Source: Pseudoduganella ginsengisoli (GTDB lineage Bacteria > Pseudomonadota > Gammaproteobacteria > Burkholderiales > Burkholderiaceae_D). Taken from it: DNA of 52,687 bases. The position numbers were made by a program, and so were the translations under genes. Under the pieces are notes generated by a model. That model worked only from the letters and a program-made list of their open reading frames with translations, was not told the DNA's origin and searched no databases. The DNA lies in contig NZ_WNLA01000031.1 of the NCBI RefSeq assembly GCF_009720865.1, positions 1 to 52,687 of the forward strand, given 5' to 3'. This document shows positions 25,923-35,246 of this stretch, piece by piece; position 1 is the stretch's first letter, and each line of letters starts with the position of its first letter.

Positions 25923-27679
25923 TTTTCAATTTTTTCGATGGCATAACGATAGCCCACTTCGGCGATTTCACGCGAGCGGGCATAGCCCATCAGCGAGAAT
26001 TCCGCGACGGGCGGTTCGAGATAGTGGTCCGCCTGGGCAATCGTGCGGCCGCGCTGGGCGGCGCCGCCGATATGCCCGGCGCTGTAAAGAATGGATGCAA
26101 TGCTGGGAGTGGGATTGGCGTTCGGACTGAAGTACCCTTTTACGGTCTTCCACACGGACAATCGGTTCAGGCTGGGGTCTGCGCCTGGACCTTCGCGCAC
26201 ATCGACGTCGATGGCGATGATGGTGCCGTTGCCGCGCCGTTTTTCCAGCGGCGTGCCAAGGCGCACGCGCATGGCTTCCACCGGCACGTTTTCAAGAATG
26301 GCGCCATCCACCAGCAAGTCGCCCTTGTCGAGCACGGGCGGGAACAGGCCGGCCGGCGAATTGCTGGCCAGGACTGCGCGCCACAGCGGCCCCCGGTCCT
26401 GGACCGTGGTAATGCCCTTGGACAGGTTGCACGCGGCGGCAAAGAATGGCGTCCACAAGTCATCCATCGTGGTGTCGCCAAACATGCGTTTTAAATCGCG
26501 TTCGACGCGGCGGCCGGACACGATGGAAATCACGGGCAAAGTCAGGCGTTCGCCGCCGCCCGCAAATGCCTGCGTACGCTCGCGGATTTCTTCCAGCGGC
26601 ACGCCGCACGCGAATTGCGCGCCGATCAGCGCGCCCATGGAATTGCCGCCTACCAGGTCGACGGGAATGCCGCATTCCTCCAGCGCGCGCAATACGCCCA
26701 GGTGGGCAAAGCCGCGCGCGCCGCCGCCGCCCAGCACCACGCCCACCGCGGTACCGGTCAGGAAACGGGCCAGGCGGGAAAAGTCGGCAGGCCGGCCTTC
26801 GCGCACGGGATAGGTGCGCTCAAATTCACGCACGCCGCGCCACAGGCCGATATCGGCGGGAATGCGCGCATCATCCTTATGCACGAGCACCAGGTGTTTG
26901 CGCTTCAGGTGGAAGCCCGGTTCCTGCATCAGGCGGTCTTCAATTTCACCGATCGCCTGCGACGTGCCGGCGCTGCAGACAAAAATCACCTGGTCAGCCT
27001 GGCGGAACGCGCGCCGCGTCCATTCGGATGGCTTGTCTTCCGCTTCATACACGAGGAATTCATATTCGCCTTCCAGCTCGTCCGCGTGGCGGCCCACGTG
27101 GCTGCTGCCGTCAGCAGGGGGACGCAGGTGGTGCACGCTGCCCATGGTGGCAAATGCAGTGGCCAGCCGGTGCGCGACTTCGGCCGCCTCGGCGCCGGCA
27201 TGCAGCGGCACCACGGCAAACGATTGCGCATATTGCTGGTGCGCCACCGGCGTGTGGCGCATGAAGTTATAGACGGTTTTGACGAACACCTGGTTCAGCG
27301 CCAGCGGGTGCTTGGCCAGCAATTCTTCATAGCTGGCGCGCGACAGGTAGGCCACGGTGGAATCGCGGATCGCCGTGACGTCCGCCGTGCGCGGCTGCTG
27401 CAAGATCAAGCCGACTTCACCGACGCTCTGGCCGGGCCGCACTTCGTTGTACAGGTTCAGGTCCGCGCCGGCGCCGCGCGACACGCGCATACCGCCGCTG
27501 ACGACGAACAGCATACTGTCCGACTGTTCGCCTTCCTTGTAGACTTGGGTGCCGCCGGACACGTCGCGGAAGACCAGCGCCGACGCCAGGTCATTCAGTA
27601 CCGCGTCATCGAGTACGCCGAATCCGCGACTCGCGCGCAATACCCTGATTGCCTTTTCATGCAGGTCCATATGAGCCAT
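25877..27679 (-). CDS. Cyclic-nucleotide-binding patatin-like phospholipase (NTE type)
   Basis: A 600-residue protein. A Crp-like cNMP-binding domain (about 8-130) includes YKEGEQSDSMLFVVSGGMRV and GEVGLILQQPRTADV. A middle Rossmann-like regulatory region follows, as in NTE proteins. The patatin domain (about 310-500) has oxyanion hole GGGGARGFAH, nucleophile Ser347 in GNSMG and catalytic Asp458 in DGAI. These serine hydrolases cleave acyl chains from phospholipids or lysophospholipids. It leads the three-gene unit with the NRPS and the VTT protein, where it could release acyl chains or act on the product (inference). Confidence 0.9.
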   Translation of the reverse strand: MAHMDLHEKAIRVLRASRGFGVLDDAVLNDLASALVFRDVSGGTQVYKEGEQSDSMLFVVSGGMRVSRGAGADLNLYNEVRPGQSVGEVGLILQQPRTADVTAIRDSTVAYLSRASYEELLAKHPLALNQVFVKTVYNFMRHTPVAHQQYAQSFAVVPLHAGAEAAEVAHRLATAFATMGSVHHLRPPADGSSHVGRHADELEGEYEFLVYEAEDKPSEWTRRAFRQADQVIFVCSAGTSQAIGEIEDRLMQEPGFHLKRKHLVLVHKDDARIPADIGLWRGVREFERTYPVREGRPADFSRLARFLTGTAVGVVLGGGGARGFAHLGVLRALEECGIPVDLVGGNSMGALIGAQFACGVPLEEIRERTQAFAGGGERLTLPVISIVSGRRVERDLKRMFGDTTMDDLWTPFFAAACNLSKGITTVQDRGPLWRAVLASNSPAGLFPPVLDKGDLLVDGAILENVPVEAMRVRLGTPLEKRRGNGTIIAIDVDVREGPGADPSLNRLSVWKTVKGYFSPNANPTPSIASILYSAGHIGGAAQRGRTIAQADHYLEPPVAEFSLMGYARSREIAEVGYRYAIEKIEKWTHPVLSGRASMRG

Positions 27680-27911
27680 TCAATTGTTAAACGGATCCGC
27701 ACCGGTGGCGCGGCACTACCATAGAACACAGCCGACCATAGAGAGATGCACTAAGGCATTCCCTATGATGAGCGACAGGGATACGGTTTGTCAATCTGGC
27801 ATTCACCCGGCGCAAGATTGCTACAAAATACGTATTATTATATACACAATCATTGCGCAAAATCAATTCTATTGCATTTAGTAAATTTTTTATAACAATC
27901 CTCGCGGCCAT

Positions 27912-30900
27912 TTATCCCCACTGCATGCCATCGCTGCGCGATGATTCCACGTGCCATTCACTGGCGTTCGCCGCCGGGTCCGCCAGGAAGCGGCGCACTG
28001 CCCCTTCCCTGCCCATGGTTTCCAGCGACACGCCCACCCAGGCATCGCGCCAGCTGCGTTTGGCCGCATACAGCGCCGTATCGGCCAGCTGCTGCAAACT
28101 GTCCAGGTTCATCCCGCCCATCTGGCCCGGCACGGCGGGACACGCCGCGTAACCGATCGACACGGTCTTGTGCAGCACCGTGCCGTCCGGCAGCACGAAA
28201 GGATGATTGGCGATGGCGGCGCGGATTTTTTCCGCCATGGCCGGGCCCTGGCTGCGGTCCACGAGGCGCGCCAGCAGCAGGAATTCTTCACCGCCCCAGC
28301 GCACGATATGGTCGGAGCCCCGCATGCACTGGCGCAGCACGCCGGCCGCCTGCACCAGCACCGCATCGCCTGCCGCGTGGCCATACCGGTCGTTGACGGA
28401 TTTGAAGTGGTCGAGGTCCAGCATAAACAGCAGCAAATCCGAATCCGGCGGCGGCGAACCATTGGCATGGCGGCGCGCCACCAGGTCCAGGTCGGCCTGG
28501 AACGCCTGTTCGAGGAAACGGCGGTTGCGCAGGCCCGTCAGCGGATCCGTCAGGCTGGCCTGTTCAATGTCGCGGTACGCGGTTTCCAGCGCGGCAGTGC
28601 GCTCGGCCACCATCAGCTCCAGCCGCTCGGCCCGCCGCCGCAACTGGCGCAACCGCAGCCGGAACAAGCCAAACACCGTGGCGGCGCCCAGCAGCCACAT
28701 CAGCACGCGGAAATGCACGGTCTGGTAAAACGCGGGCTGCACGGTGACGCCGAGTTTCCATTCACCGGGCTGCCAGCCGTCGGCGCCGGATGCCTGTACC
28801 CGCAGGCGGTATTCGCCGGGCGGCAGCCCGGTGTACGCGGCAACGCGCTGGCGCGCATCGACTTCAACCCAGTCGGCGTCATAGCCATCGAGCTGGTAAC
28901 GGTAGCGCACGTGGTCCGCCGCGCGGTAATCAGGCGATGCGAATTCCAGCCGCAAGCCGCGCTGCGCCGGCGTCAGCACCAGCGACGCCAGTTCCGCGCC
29001 GCCCGGCACGGGCTTGCCGGCCACGGACAACGACGTTGCCACCACGGGTACGGCGGCATGGCGGGGATCAAGCAGGGCCGGACGCACGACCAGCAAGCCT
29101 TCCGGCGTGCCAAACAGCAGATCGCCCTGGCGCGTCATCGCGCGGCTGGCGATATAGCGGGTACGGAAGTCCGCGCCATCGGCCGGGCCGAACGTGTGGA
29201 AAGTCCACGTCGCCGGATCGATGCGGGTGCGGCCGTTCAGCCACACCATGCCTTGCGCATCTTCGATCAGCGATTCGGCCGGCTGCGGCGCCAGGGCCGT
29301 GCGGCGCGCCAGCACATCGAAATGCGCCTGTTTGCCGTCCCAGCTGGCCAGCAGGGCCACACCGGACTGCGTGGCCAGCCACAGCTTGCCATGCCGGTCC
29401 ACCATCAAATCCGGCACCCAGTTATCGGGCAGGCTGTCGGAGCGCTGCGGGTCGCGGCGGATGCGCACCGCCGTCCCCGTCTGCGGATTGAACGCGTTGA
29501 CGCCGTTTTCCGTGCCGGCCCACAACGTCCCGTCAGGCGTAAACGCCAGCGATTCCACTTCGCGCCCAGACAGCGTGGCCGGGTCTTCCGCCACGTGGCG
29601 GTAGGCAGTGATCTTCCCATCCGCGGCGGCGCCGAGCGTCATGCGCGCCAGTCCTTTCGATGAACCGGCCCACAGCGCGCCATCGGGGCCAAACACCATC
29701 GCGCGGATCGGCCCGCCGGGCAAGCCTTGCGCTTCACTGTAGCGCTCAAACCCTTTGGCGCCTGCGCGCAGGCGGTGCAAGGTGCCATCCAGCGTGGCGA
29801 CCCACATGCCGCCGCCGGCATCTTGCGCCAGGCACGTGACGGCGCCATCGGCCAGCGCGGCAGGATCGTTGCGGCGCGGCCGGTGGCGGGCCACGACGTG
29901 GCCATCCTGGTCCAGCACGTCGACGCCTTCGCCATTGGTGCCCAGCCACAGTTTGCCGTCCGACGTTTGCATGGCGCGCACGACGCCGGGGTGGGCCGGC
30001 GTATCGGGATTGATGGCGCTGTGACGGATTTTCAGGAAAGCGCGCGATTGCGGATCATGCCGCGCCACGCCGCCGCCCCACGAACCGGCCCACATGGAAC
30101 CGGCGCGGTCGGCCAGCAGCGCGCCGATGCGGCCGGCGCCGATGGAATTCGTGTTGCCGGCGTCGTGCCGCAGGCGGTCCACCACCTTCAATGTTTTCGG
30201 GTCGATGACGTCGATGCCATTGCCAAACGTGGCGACCCAGATTTCGCCGCTGGCCGTCTGCGCAAAGCTGTACACCCAGCGGTAGCTCAGTTTGGACGGG
30301 TCCAGTTGCAGCGGGTCGCGCTTGTCGGCAGGCTGCCAGCGCACCAGCAAGTCTGCAGCCGGCGGCTGCACCGCGTCCGCCACTTCCGGCAAGCGCGCCG
30401 GGTCCAGCATGGCGGCGCCATCGCTGTCGGTGCCGATCCAGATGCGGCCCTGGCTATCCTGGAATAAACGCACGACATGCTGGCCGGCCAGCGATCCCTG
30501 TGCTCCCGGCGTGGACGCCACGCGCAGCCAGCGGCCGTCTTGCCACAGCTGCAGCCCGTCATGGCTGCCCACCCACAGCCGCCCTTCGCGGTCCGCCAAT
30601 ACGCTGCGCACTTCATTGCTGGCAAGGCTGCCCGCATCAAGAGCATCATGGCGGAAGTGCGTAACCTTGCCCGTCGCCGGATCGAGCCGGTCCACGCCGT
30701 CAAACGTGGCCAGCCACATCATGCCGTCACGGTCTTCGGCGATGCCCTCGACCCGGTCATGCGACAGTCCCGCGCCATCCTGACTGTGGCGGTATTGCGT
30801 AAAACGCTCGGTGCGGGGATCAAAGACGGACACGCCGCCGCTGGCGGTCCCCACCCACAGCCGCCCGTCACGGGCCACCAGCAGTGCGCGGACGTAGCTG

Positions 30901-31211
30901 CCGCCCAGCGCATGGTCATCGCCGGGCCGCGCGCGGTACACCTTGTAACTGTAGCCGTCAAAGCGTACCAGGCCGTCTTGCGTGCCGAACCACAGCAAGC
31001 CGTGCTGGTCTTGCGCCATGGCGGTCGTCAAATGCGCGGGAATGTCGTCAGGAATGGCCAGGCGCTGGAATGACACGAGGCCGGGACGGGTTTGCGCGCA
31101 AGCATGCGTGGGCGCAGTGAACAGCAGCGCCGCCAGCAGCAATGACAATAAGCTGCGCCGCCGGGGGCGCGCCCGGAATGGTGAAGTCATCGGCACAGGA
31201 AAAAATCCCAT
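27912..31211 (-). CDS. Two-component-regulator-propeller diguanylate cyclase
   Basis: A 1099-residue membrane sensor. The signal peptide (basic start, LLSLLLAALLFTAPTHACA) is followed by about fourteen Reg_prop repeats (xxGxLWVGTxxG pattern) forming two beta-propellers, a Y_Y_Y domain around DHVRYRYQLDGYDADWVEVD, one TM segment, a coiled coil and a GGDEF domain with intact GGEEF and I-site RGSD five residues before it. It should sense a periplasmic carbohydrate-like or other ligand and make cyclic di-GMP. An internal ATG seven codons in (31190) is an alternative start. It is monocistronic, 232 bases downstream of the patatin start. Confidence 0.92.
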   Translation of the reverse strand: MGFFPVPMTSPFRARPRRRSLLSLLLAALLFTAPTHACAQTRPGLVSFQRLAIPDDIPAHLTTAMAQDQHGLLWFGTQDGLVRFDGYSYKVYRARPGDDHALGGSYVRALLVARDGRLWVGTASGGVSVFDPRTERFTQYRHSQDGAGLSHDRVEGIAEDRDGMMWLATFDGVDRLDPATGKVTHFRHDALDAGSLASNEVRSVLADREGRLWVGSHDGLQLWQDGRWLRVASTPGAQGSLAGQHVVRLFQDSQGRIWIGTDSDGAAMLDPARLPEVADAVQPPAADLLVRWQPADKRDPLQLDPSKLSYRWVYSFAQTASGEIWVATFGNGIDVIDPKTLKVVDRLRHDAGNTNSIGAGRIGALLADRAGSMWAGSWGGGVARHDPQSRAFLKIRHSAINPDTPAHPGVVRAMQTSDGKLWLGTNGEGVDVLDQDGHVVARHRPRRNDPAALADGAVTCLAQDAGGGMWVATLDGTLHRLRAGAKGFERYSEAQGLPGGPIRAMVFGPDGALWAGSSKGLARMTLGAAADGKITAYRHVAEDPATLSGREVESLAFTPDGTLWAGTENGVNAFNPQTGTAVRIRRDPQRSDSLPDNWVPDLMVDRHGKLWLATQSGVALLASWDGKQAHFDVLARRTALAPQPAESLIEDAQGMVWLNGRTRIDPATWTFHTFGPADGADFRTRYIASRAMTRQGDLLFGTPEGLLVVRPALLDPRHAAVPVVATSLSVAGKPVPGGAELASLVLTPAQRGLRLEFASPDYRAADHVRYRYQLDGYDADWVEVDARQRVAAYTGLPPGEYRLRVQASGADGWQPGEWKLGVTVQPAFYQTVHFRVLMWLLGAATVFGLFRLRLRQLRRRAERLELMVAERTAALETAYRDIEQASLTDPLTGLRNRRFLEQAFQADLDLVARRHANGSPPPDSDLLLFMLDLDHFKSVNDRYGHAAGDAVLVQAAGVLRQCMRGSDHIVRWGGEEFLLLARLVDRSQGPAMAEKIRAAIANHPFVLPDGTVLHKTVSIGYAACPAVPGQMGGMNLDSLQQLADTALYAAKRSWRDAWVGVSLETMGREGAVRRFLADPAANASEWHVESSRSDGMQWG

Positions 31212-31281
31212 TATTACATGCTCAGCAGCAACATCGTAATCTGCTTTTTACATATGTCTTTTACGTGAAACCCGTAGCGGT

Positions 31282-31310
31282 TTGTCTATAGCAAAAGCGT
31301 GTGTTACAGT
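31282..31310 (+). promoter_or_regulatory. Putative promoter of the GNAT gene
   Basis: TTGTCT (31282-31287), 17-base spacer, TACAGT (31305-31310); predicted start near 31317, 26 bases before the ATG. It lies in the 131-base divergent gap with the propeller-GGDEF gene. Confidence 0.5.
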
Positions 31311-31342
31311 GCCAGATAGTTATCAATTAAATAATTCCCACC

Positions 31343-31804
31343 ATGCACATCCGGCAATACCACCATACTGACTGGCCCCGCATCTGCGAAATCCACGACG
31401 CGGCGCGCCGTTTTGAACTGGAAGCGTCCGGGCTGGCCGATGCTTTCCTTACGCTTGAACAAACGGGCGAAACGGAAGGCTTGTTTGACGCCACGCTGTT
31501 CGTGGCCGTACAGGATGGCGTGGTCGCCGGCTTTGCCGGTTATACCAACGATGAAGTCACGTGGCTGTACGTCGATCCGTCGCGCTACCGCAACGGCGTG
31601 GGACGCGCGCTGTTGCGGGCCGTGGTCAAGGCGGCGCCGAAACCGCTGGCGCTCGACGTGCTGGTCGGGAACGATGCGGCGCTGGCGCTGTATCAAAGCG
31701 AAGGCTTCCGCATCATCGATACCGTCAGCGGCAAACTGGCCGGCAATGAAGCATTTGCCGCGACGGCGCACGTGCTGCAATTCCAGCCGGCGCCGCCGCA
31801 TTAA
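31343..31804 (+). CDS. GNAT family N-acetyltransferase
   Basis: A 153-residue single-domain acetyltransferase. Motif A reads LYVDPSRYRNGVGRALL (acetyl-CoA pyrophosphate loop RNGVGR), followed by LDVLVGNDAALALYQSEGF, the usual motif B with the Asn and Tyr. The size is standard for GNAT. The substrate cannot be told; N-terminal protein or small amines are both possible. It is a lone gene with its own promoter, and its stop overlaps the convergent MaoC gene by 4 bases. Confidence 0.9.
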   Translation: MHIRQYHHTDWPRICEIHDAARRFELEASGLADAFLTLEQTGETEGLFDATLFVAVQDGVVAGFAGYTNDEVTWLYVDPSRYRNGVGRALLRAVVKAAPKPLALDVLVGNDAALALYQSEGFRIIDTVSGKLAGNEAFAATAHVLQFQPAPPH

Positions 31805-32271
31805 TACCGCCGCATTAATACTTCCGCCACGCACACGGGCTTGGCGCCGCCTTCGCGCTCGATGACGACGCCCCACTCGACTTGCGCGCCGCCTTCGATG
31901 TCATCGATGCGCTGTATCGTCATCCGCGCCCGCAGGCGGCTGCCGGCCGGCACGGGCGCCGGCAAGCGCACTTTATTGAGGCCATAGTTGACGCCCATTT
32001 TCATGTCGGCCATCGTCAGCGCGCTGTCCAGCATGGCGGGCACCATCGCAATCGTCATGAAGCCGTGCGCGATGGTGCCGCCGAAAGGCGACTCCTTGCG
32101 CGCCCGCTCCACGTCCGTATGGATCCACTGATGGTCGCCGGTGGCGTGGGCAAACTGGTTGATGCGCTCTTGCGTGATGTCGAACCACGCGGAGACTGCC
32201 ACTTCCTTGCCCACCAGCGCCTTCATGTCGGCCAGCGTCGGGATCACGGTCGGAATAGCAGCCGGCATCAT
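31801..32271 (-). CDS. MaoC-like (R)-enoyl-CoA hydratase, second of pair
   Basis: A 156-residue single hotdog domain. The hydratase-type motif GDHQWIHTD has Asp and His five apart (the catalytic pair of PhaJ-type hydratases), followed by SPFGGTIAHGFMT. It would hydrate trans-2-enoyl-CoA produced by the upstream acyl-CoA dehydrogenases. The start overlaps the stop of the first MaoC gene (ATGATG), with GGGAGG upstream; the ORF extends to 32343 but only this start has a site. Two adjacent MaoC genes suggest a heteromeric hydratase, as in steroid-degrading actinobacteria (inference). Confidence 0.88.
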   Translation of the reverse strand: MMPAAIPTVIPTLADMKALVGKEVAVSAWFDITQERINQFAHATGDHQWIHTDVERARKESPFGGTIAHGFMTIAMVPAMLDSALTMADMKMGVNYGLNKVRLPAPVPAGSRLRARMTIQRIDDIEGGAQVEWGVVIEREGGAKPVCVAEVLMRRY

Positions 32272-32723
32272 GCGCGCCTCCCGAACATGCCCATGCCTTC
32301 CACTGTCGCCACCAGGTCGCCGTGCTGGTTGACGGCCTTCCATATCGACACCACGACGCCACGGTCCGGTTTCGACTGCGATGCGCGCACGGATTTCGTG
32401 TAGTACGACACCGTCAGCGTATCGCCCGGATAAACCGGCTTGATCCAGCGCACTTCATCGACGCCGGGCGAACCCAGGCTGGTGGAATGGGACAGCAGGT
32501 TGTCGACCACCACGCGCATCATCATGCTGCACGTGTGCCAGCCACTGGCCGCCAGCTTGCCGAAGATGGATTTTTCCGCTGCCGCGTGGTCCAGGTGGAA
32601 CGGCTGGGGGTCGAATTGCGTGGCGAAGGCAATGACCTCTTCTTCCGTCACGTGCTTGGCGCCGAGGACGAATTCCTGGCCGGGCTCGAAGTCTTCGAAG
32701 GTCCAGTGTTTAGTGGCGGGCAT
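32268..32723 (-). CDS. MaoC-like dehydratase, first of pair
   Basis: A 151-residue hotdog protein: MPATKHWTFEDFEPGQEF start, then FATQFDPQPFHLDHAAAEKS with the Asp/His pair five apart, and GKLAASGWHT. Similar to the MaoC family acting on enoyl-CoA. It follows the second acyl-CoA dehydrogenase after 141 bases and overlaps the next MaoC gene. With that gene it could form a two-subunit hydratase; both retain the catalytic pair, so they may also be separate enzymes. Confidence 0.88.
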   Translation of the reverse strand: MPATKHWTFEDFEPGQEFVLGAKHVTEEEVIAFATQFDPQPFHLDHAAAEKSIFGKLAASGWHTCSMMMRVVVDNLLSHSTSLGSPGVDEVRWIKPVYPGDTLTVSYYTKSVRASQSKPDRGVVVSIWKAVNQHGDLVATVEGMGMFGRRA

Positions 32724-32864
32724 ACGTTTCCTTTATGTTGCAGGCGCCACGCATGCGGGCCAGTACAGCCTGCGCCAGAGGCGGTGCATGCAATGGCGGG
32801 TTCATGGAACCCGCCCTGCGCAGTTGGCAGAGGCGCCGCTGGCCGGCGGTACGTGGCCGCCTTC

Positions 32865-34010
32865 TTACGCGGCTTGTTTGAATCCTGGCTGGGCAATGAA
32901 GCGTTCCAGGTGGTGGTCCGCGTCGCCCAGGGTCAAATCTATCATGGCCAGGCGTTTGAAGTGGTGCGCGGCTGGCAATTCATCGGTGACGCCCATGCCG
33001 CCATGCAGCTGCACGGCTTGCTGGCCGACGAATTTTGCCGCCTGCCCCACCCGCACCTTGGCGGCCGACACAATGCGGCGGCGCTCTTCGGCATCCTGCG
33101 ACTGCACTTTCACGGCCGCCAGCATGGCCATCGAACGGGCTTGCTCCAGGTGGATGAACATGTCGGCCATACGGTGCTGCAATGCCTGGAATTTACCGAT
33201 CGGCGCACCGAATTGCTGGCGCGTCTTCAGGTATTCCAAGGTGGCGGCAAACACGGCGTCCATCGCGCCCACGGCTTCCGCGCACAGCAGCGCCGCGCCA
33301 TAATCGGTCGCCGCTTCCAGGATATCCCAGCCGGCGCCATCGGCGCCCACCAGCGCCGAGGGCGGCGCCAGCACTTGCGTGAATTGCACGGTGGCGGCGC
33401 GCATGCCATCGAGCGTGCGGCAATCCGTGATTTGCACGCCCGGCGTATCGCCCGGCACGACGAACAGTGAAATGCCTGCCTTGTCGCGCTGGCCGCCGCC
33501 CACGCGTGCCGAAACGATCAGCGCACCGGCCTGGGCGCCGTGCAGCACCACGGTTTTCACGCCATCGATCAGATAGCCGTCGCCATGCGGCGCGCGGCTG
33601 GCCGTGACGGCAATGTCATGCAAGTCATGGCGCGAGTGGCGCTCGCCCAAGGCCGCCGCCAGTTTCAATTCACCGGCCGCCACTTGCGCCAGCAGCCCCT
33701 CGTGGCCGCCGGCCAGCTTCAGGAATTGCGCGCCCAGCACGGTGGCAAAATACGGTTCCACCACCAGGCCACGGCCCAGTTCCTGCATCACGGCCAGCAT
33801 GTCGATGGCCGTGCCATCAAAGCCGCCCTGCGCTTCCGGCACCGGCAGCGCCAGCATGCCCAGTTCCGTCAGCGTGGCCCACGCGTCAGCCGAGACGCCG
33901 GTGTCCGAATGAACGATGCGCTTGCGGGTTTCAAAATCATAATCCTTGCTGATCCAGCGGCGCAGCGCGTCCGCGAATTGCTGCTGTTCTTCATTGAATT
34001 GGAAGTCCAT
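32865..34010 (-). CDS. Acyl-CoA dehydrogenase, small-subunit (PimD-like) type
   Basis: A 381-residue acyl-CoA dehydrogenase with N-domain LTELGMLALPVPEAQGGFDG, a diverged middle domain (GDGYLIDGVKTVVLHGAQAG) and C-domain LKTRQQFGAPIGKFQALQHRMADM and QLHGGMGVTDELPAAHHFKRL. It lies 9 bases after a second, dissimilar acyl-CoA dehydrogenase gene. That arrangement matches heteromeric enzymes such as PimC/PimD (dicarboxyl-CoA) or FadE pairs of sterol side-chain degradation. Which subunit is catalytic cannot be settled by eye. Confidence 0.88.
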   Translation of the reverse strand: MDFQFNEEQQQFADALRRWISKDYDFETRKRIVHSDTGVSADAWATLTELGMLALPVPEAQGGFDGTAIDMLAVMQELGRGLVVEPYFATVLGAQFLKLAGGHEGLLAQVAAGELKLAAALGERHSRHDLHDIAVTASRAPHGDGYLIDGVKTVVLHGAQAGALIVSARVGGGQRDKAGISLFVVPGDTPGVQITDCRTLDGMRAATVQFTQVLAPPSALVGADGAGWDILEAATDYGAALLCAEAVGAMDAVFAATLEYLKTRQQFGAPIGKFQALQHRMADMFIHLEQARSMAMLAAVKVQSQDAEERRRIVSAAKVRVGQAAKFVGQQAVQLHGGMGVTDELPAAHHFKRLAMIDLTLGDADHHLERFIAQPGFKQAA

Positions 34011-34019
34011 GCTGTCTCC

Positions 34020-35210
34020 TTACAGGCCCAGGATCATCTGGGTGATGATGTTTTTCTGGATTTCGTTCGAGCCGCCGTAAATCGACGTCTTGCGGAAATT
34101 GAAGTAGTGGCCGGCCAGCGGCGCGGCATCGTCGTCGCCGCTGAGCGCATGGCCACGCTCACCGGACAGGTAGACAGGGTCGAACGGGAGCGCGTTCGGC
34201 CCCACTGCTTCCATCATCAATTCCGTCAGCCATTGCTGGATTTCCGAACCGCGCACTTTCAGCATCGACGCTTGCGGTCCCGGTGCGTGCTCTTCCTGCG
34301 AAATCGTGCGCAGCACCGTGGTTTCCAGCGCCATCAATTCAATTTCCAGGTTCGCGACTTTGGCGGCAAACAGCGGATCTTCCAGCAGCGACTTGCCCTT
34401 CTTCATTTGCTTGGCGGCGATGCGCTTGAGCAGGTGCAATTCCTTGCGCGAACGGCCCACGGCGGCAATGCCCGTGCGTTCATGGCCCAGCAAGTATTTG
34501 GCGTACGTCCAACCCTTGTTTTCCTTGCCGATCAGGTTCGTGACTGGCACTTTCACGTTATCGAAGAACACTTCATTCACTTCGTGGTCTTCATCGAGCA
34601 TGATGATCGGACGCACGGTAATGCCCGGCGTCTTCATATCGATCAGCAAAAATGAAATGCCTTCCTGCTTGCGCACGCTGGTATCGGTACGGACCAGGCA
34701 GAAAATCATGTCGGCGTGCTGGCCCAGCGTGGTCCACGTCTTTTGGCCATTGACGATGTAATGGTCGCCCTGGCGTTCCGCCGTGGTTTTCAGCGAAGCG
34801 AGGTCAGAGCCGGAACCGGGCTCCGAGTAGCCCTGGCACCACCAGTCGTCGCAGTGCAGGATGCGCGGCAGGTAGTGGGCTTTTTGTTCATCGTTACCGA
34901 ACGCCATGATGACGGGCGCCACCATGTTGATGCCGAACGGCAGGATCGGCGGCGTGCCGGCGCGCGCGCACTCTTCTTCCCAGATGTGGCGCTGCACGGC
35001 ATTCCAGCCCGGGCCGCCGTATTCGACCGGCCATGCGGGCGCCGCCCAGCCTTGTTTTGCCACGATCTTGTGCCAGCGGACGTAATCGCCGCGCGTCAGG
35101 CGCAAATGGCGCTGCACCTTGTGCTGCAAGTCTGCCGGCAGGTTCGCTTCAAGAAAAGTGCGCACAGTGGCGCGAAACGCCTGGTCTTCCGGCGAGTAAT
35201 TCAAATCCAT
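34020..35210 (-). CDS. Acyl-CoA dehydrogenase, large-subunit (PimC-like) type
   Basis: The 396-residue protein begins MDLNYSPEDQAFRATVRTFL and has WPVEYGGPGW, GYSEPGSGSDLASLKTTAER (FAD/acyl pocket), NGQKTWTTLGQHADMIF and DEDHEVNEVFFDNVKVPVTN, a pattern typical of the PimC-like group. The C-terminal part has FNFRKTSIYGGSNEIQKNIITQMIL with the usual GGSNEIQ. It is first in the operon with the PimD-like and two MaoC genes, transcribed from the promoter at 35247-35289, with GGGGA before the ATG. Likely oxidises medium-chain or dicarboxylic acyl-CoA; substrate inferred only. Confidence 0.9.
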   Translation of the reverse strand: MDLNYSPEDQAFRATVRTFLEANLPADLQHKVQRHLRLTRGDYVRWHKIVAKQGWAAPAWPVEYGGPGWNAVQRHIWEEECARAGTPPILPFGINMVAPVIMAFGNDEQKAHYLPRILHCDDWWCQGYSEPGSGSDLASLKTTAERQGDHYIVNGQKTWTTLGQHADMIFCLVRTDTSVRKQEGISFLLIDMKTPGITVRPIIMLDEDHEVNEVFFDNVKVPVTNLIGKENKGWTYAKYLLGHERTGIAAVGRSRKELHLLKRIAAKQMKKGKSLLEDPLFAAKVANLEIELMALETTVLRTISQEEHAPGPQASMLKVRGSEIQQWLTELMMEAVGPNALPFDPVYLSGERGHALSGDDDAAPLAGHYFNFRKTSIYGGSNEIQKNIITQMILGL

Positions 35211-35246
35211 GCTGTCCCCTTAATGTTCGATACGTTTTAAAAAAGC

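Noticed and set aside
21347..27679. Siderophore or large NRPS cluster
   Set aside because: One module only and no TonB receptor, exporter, MbtH or further synthetase genes.
27951..29663. 570-codon plus-strand ORF opposite the propeller-GGDEF gene
   Set aside because: Same shadow effect; the minus-strand frame has the full set of domain motifs.
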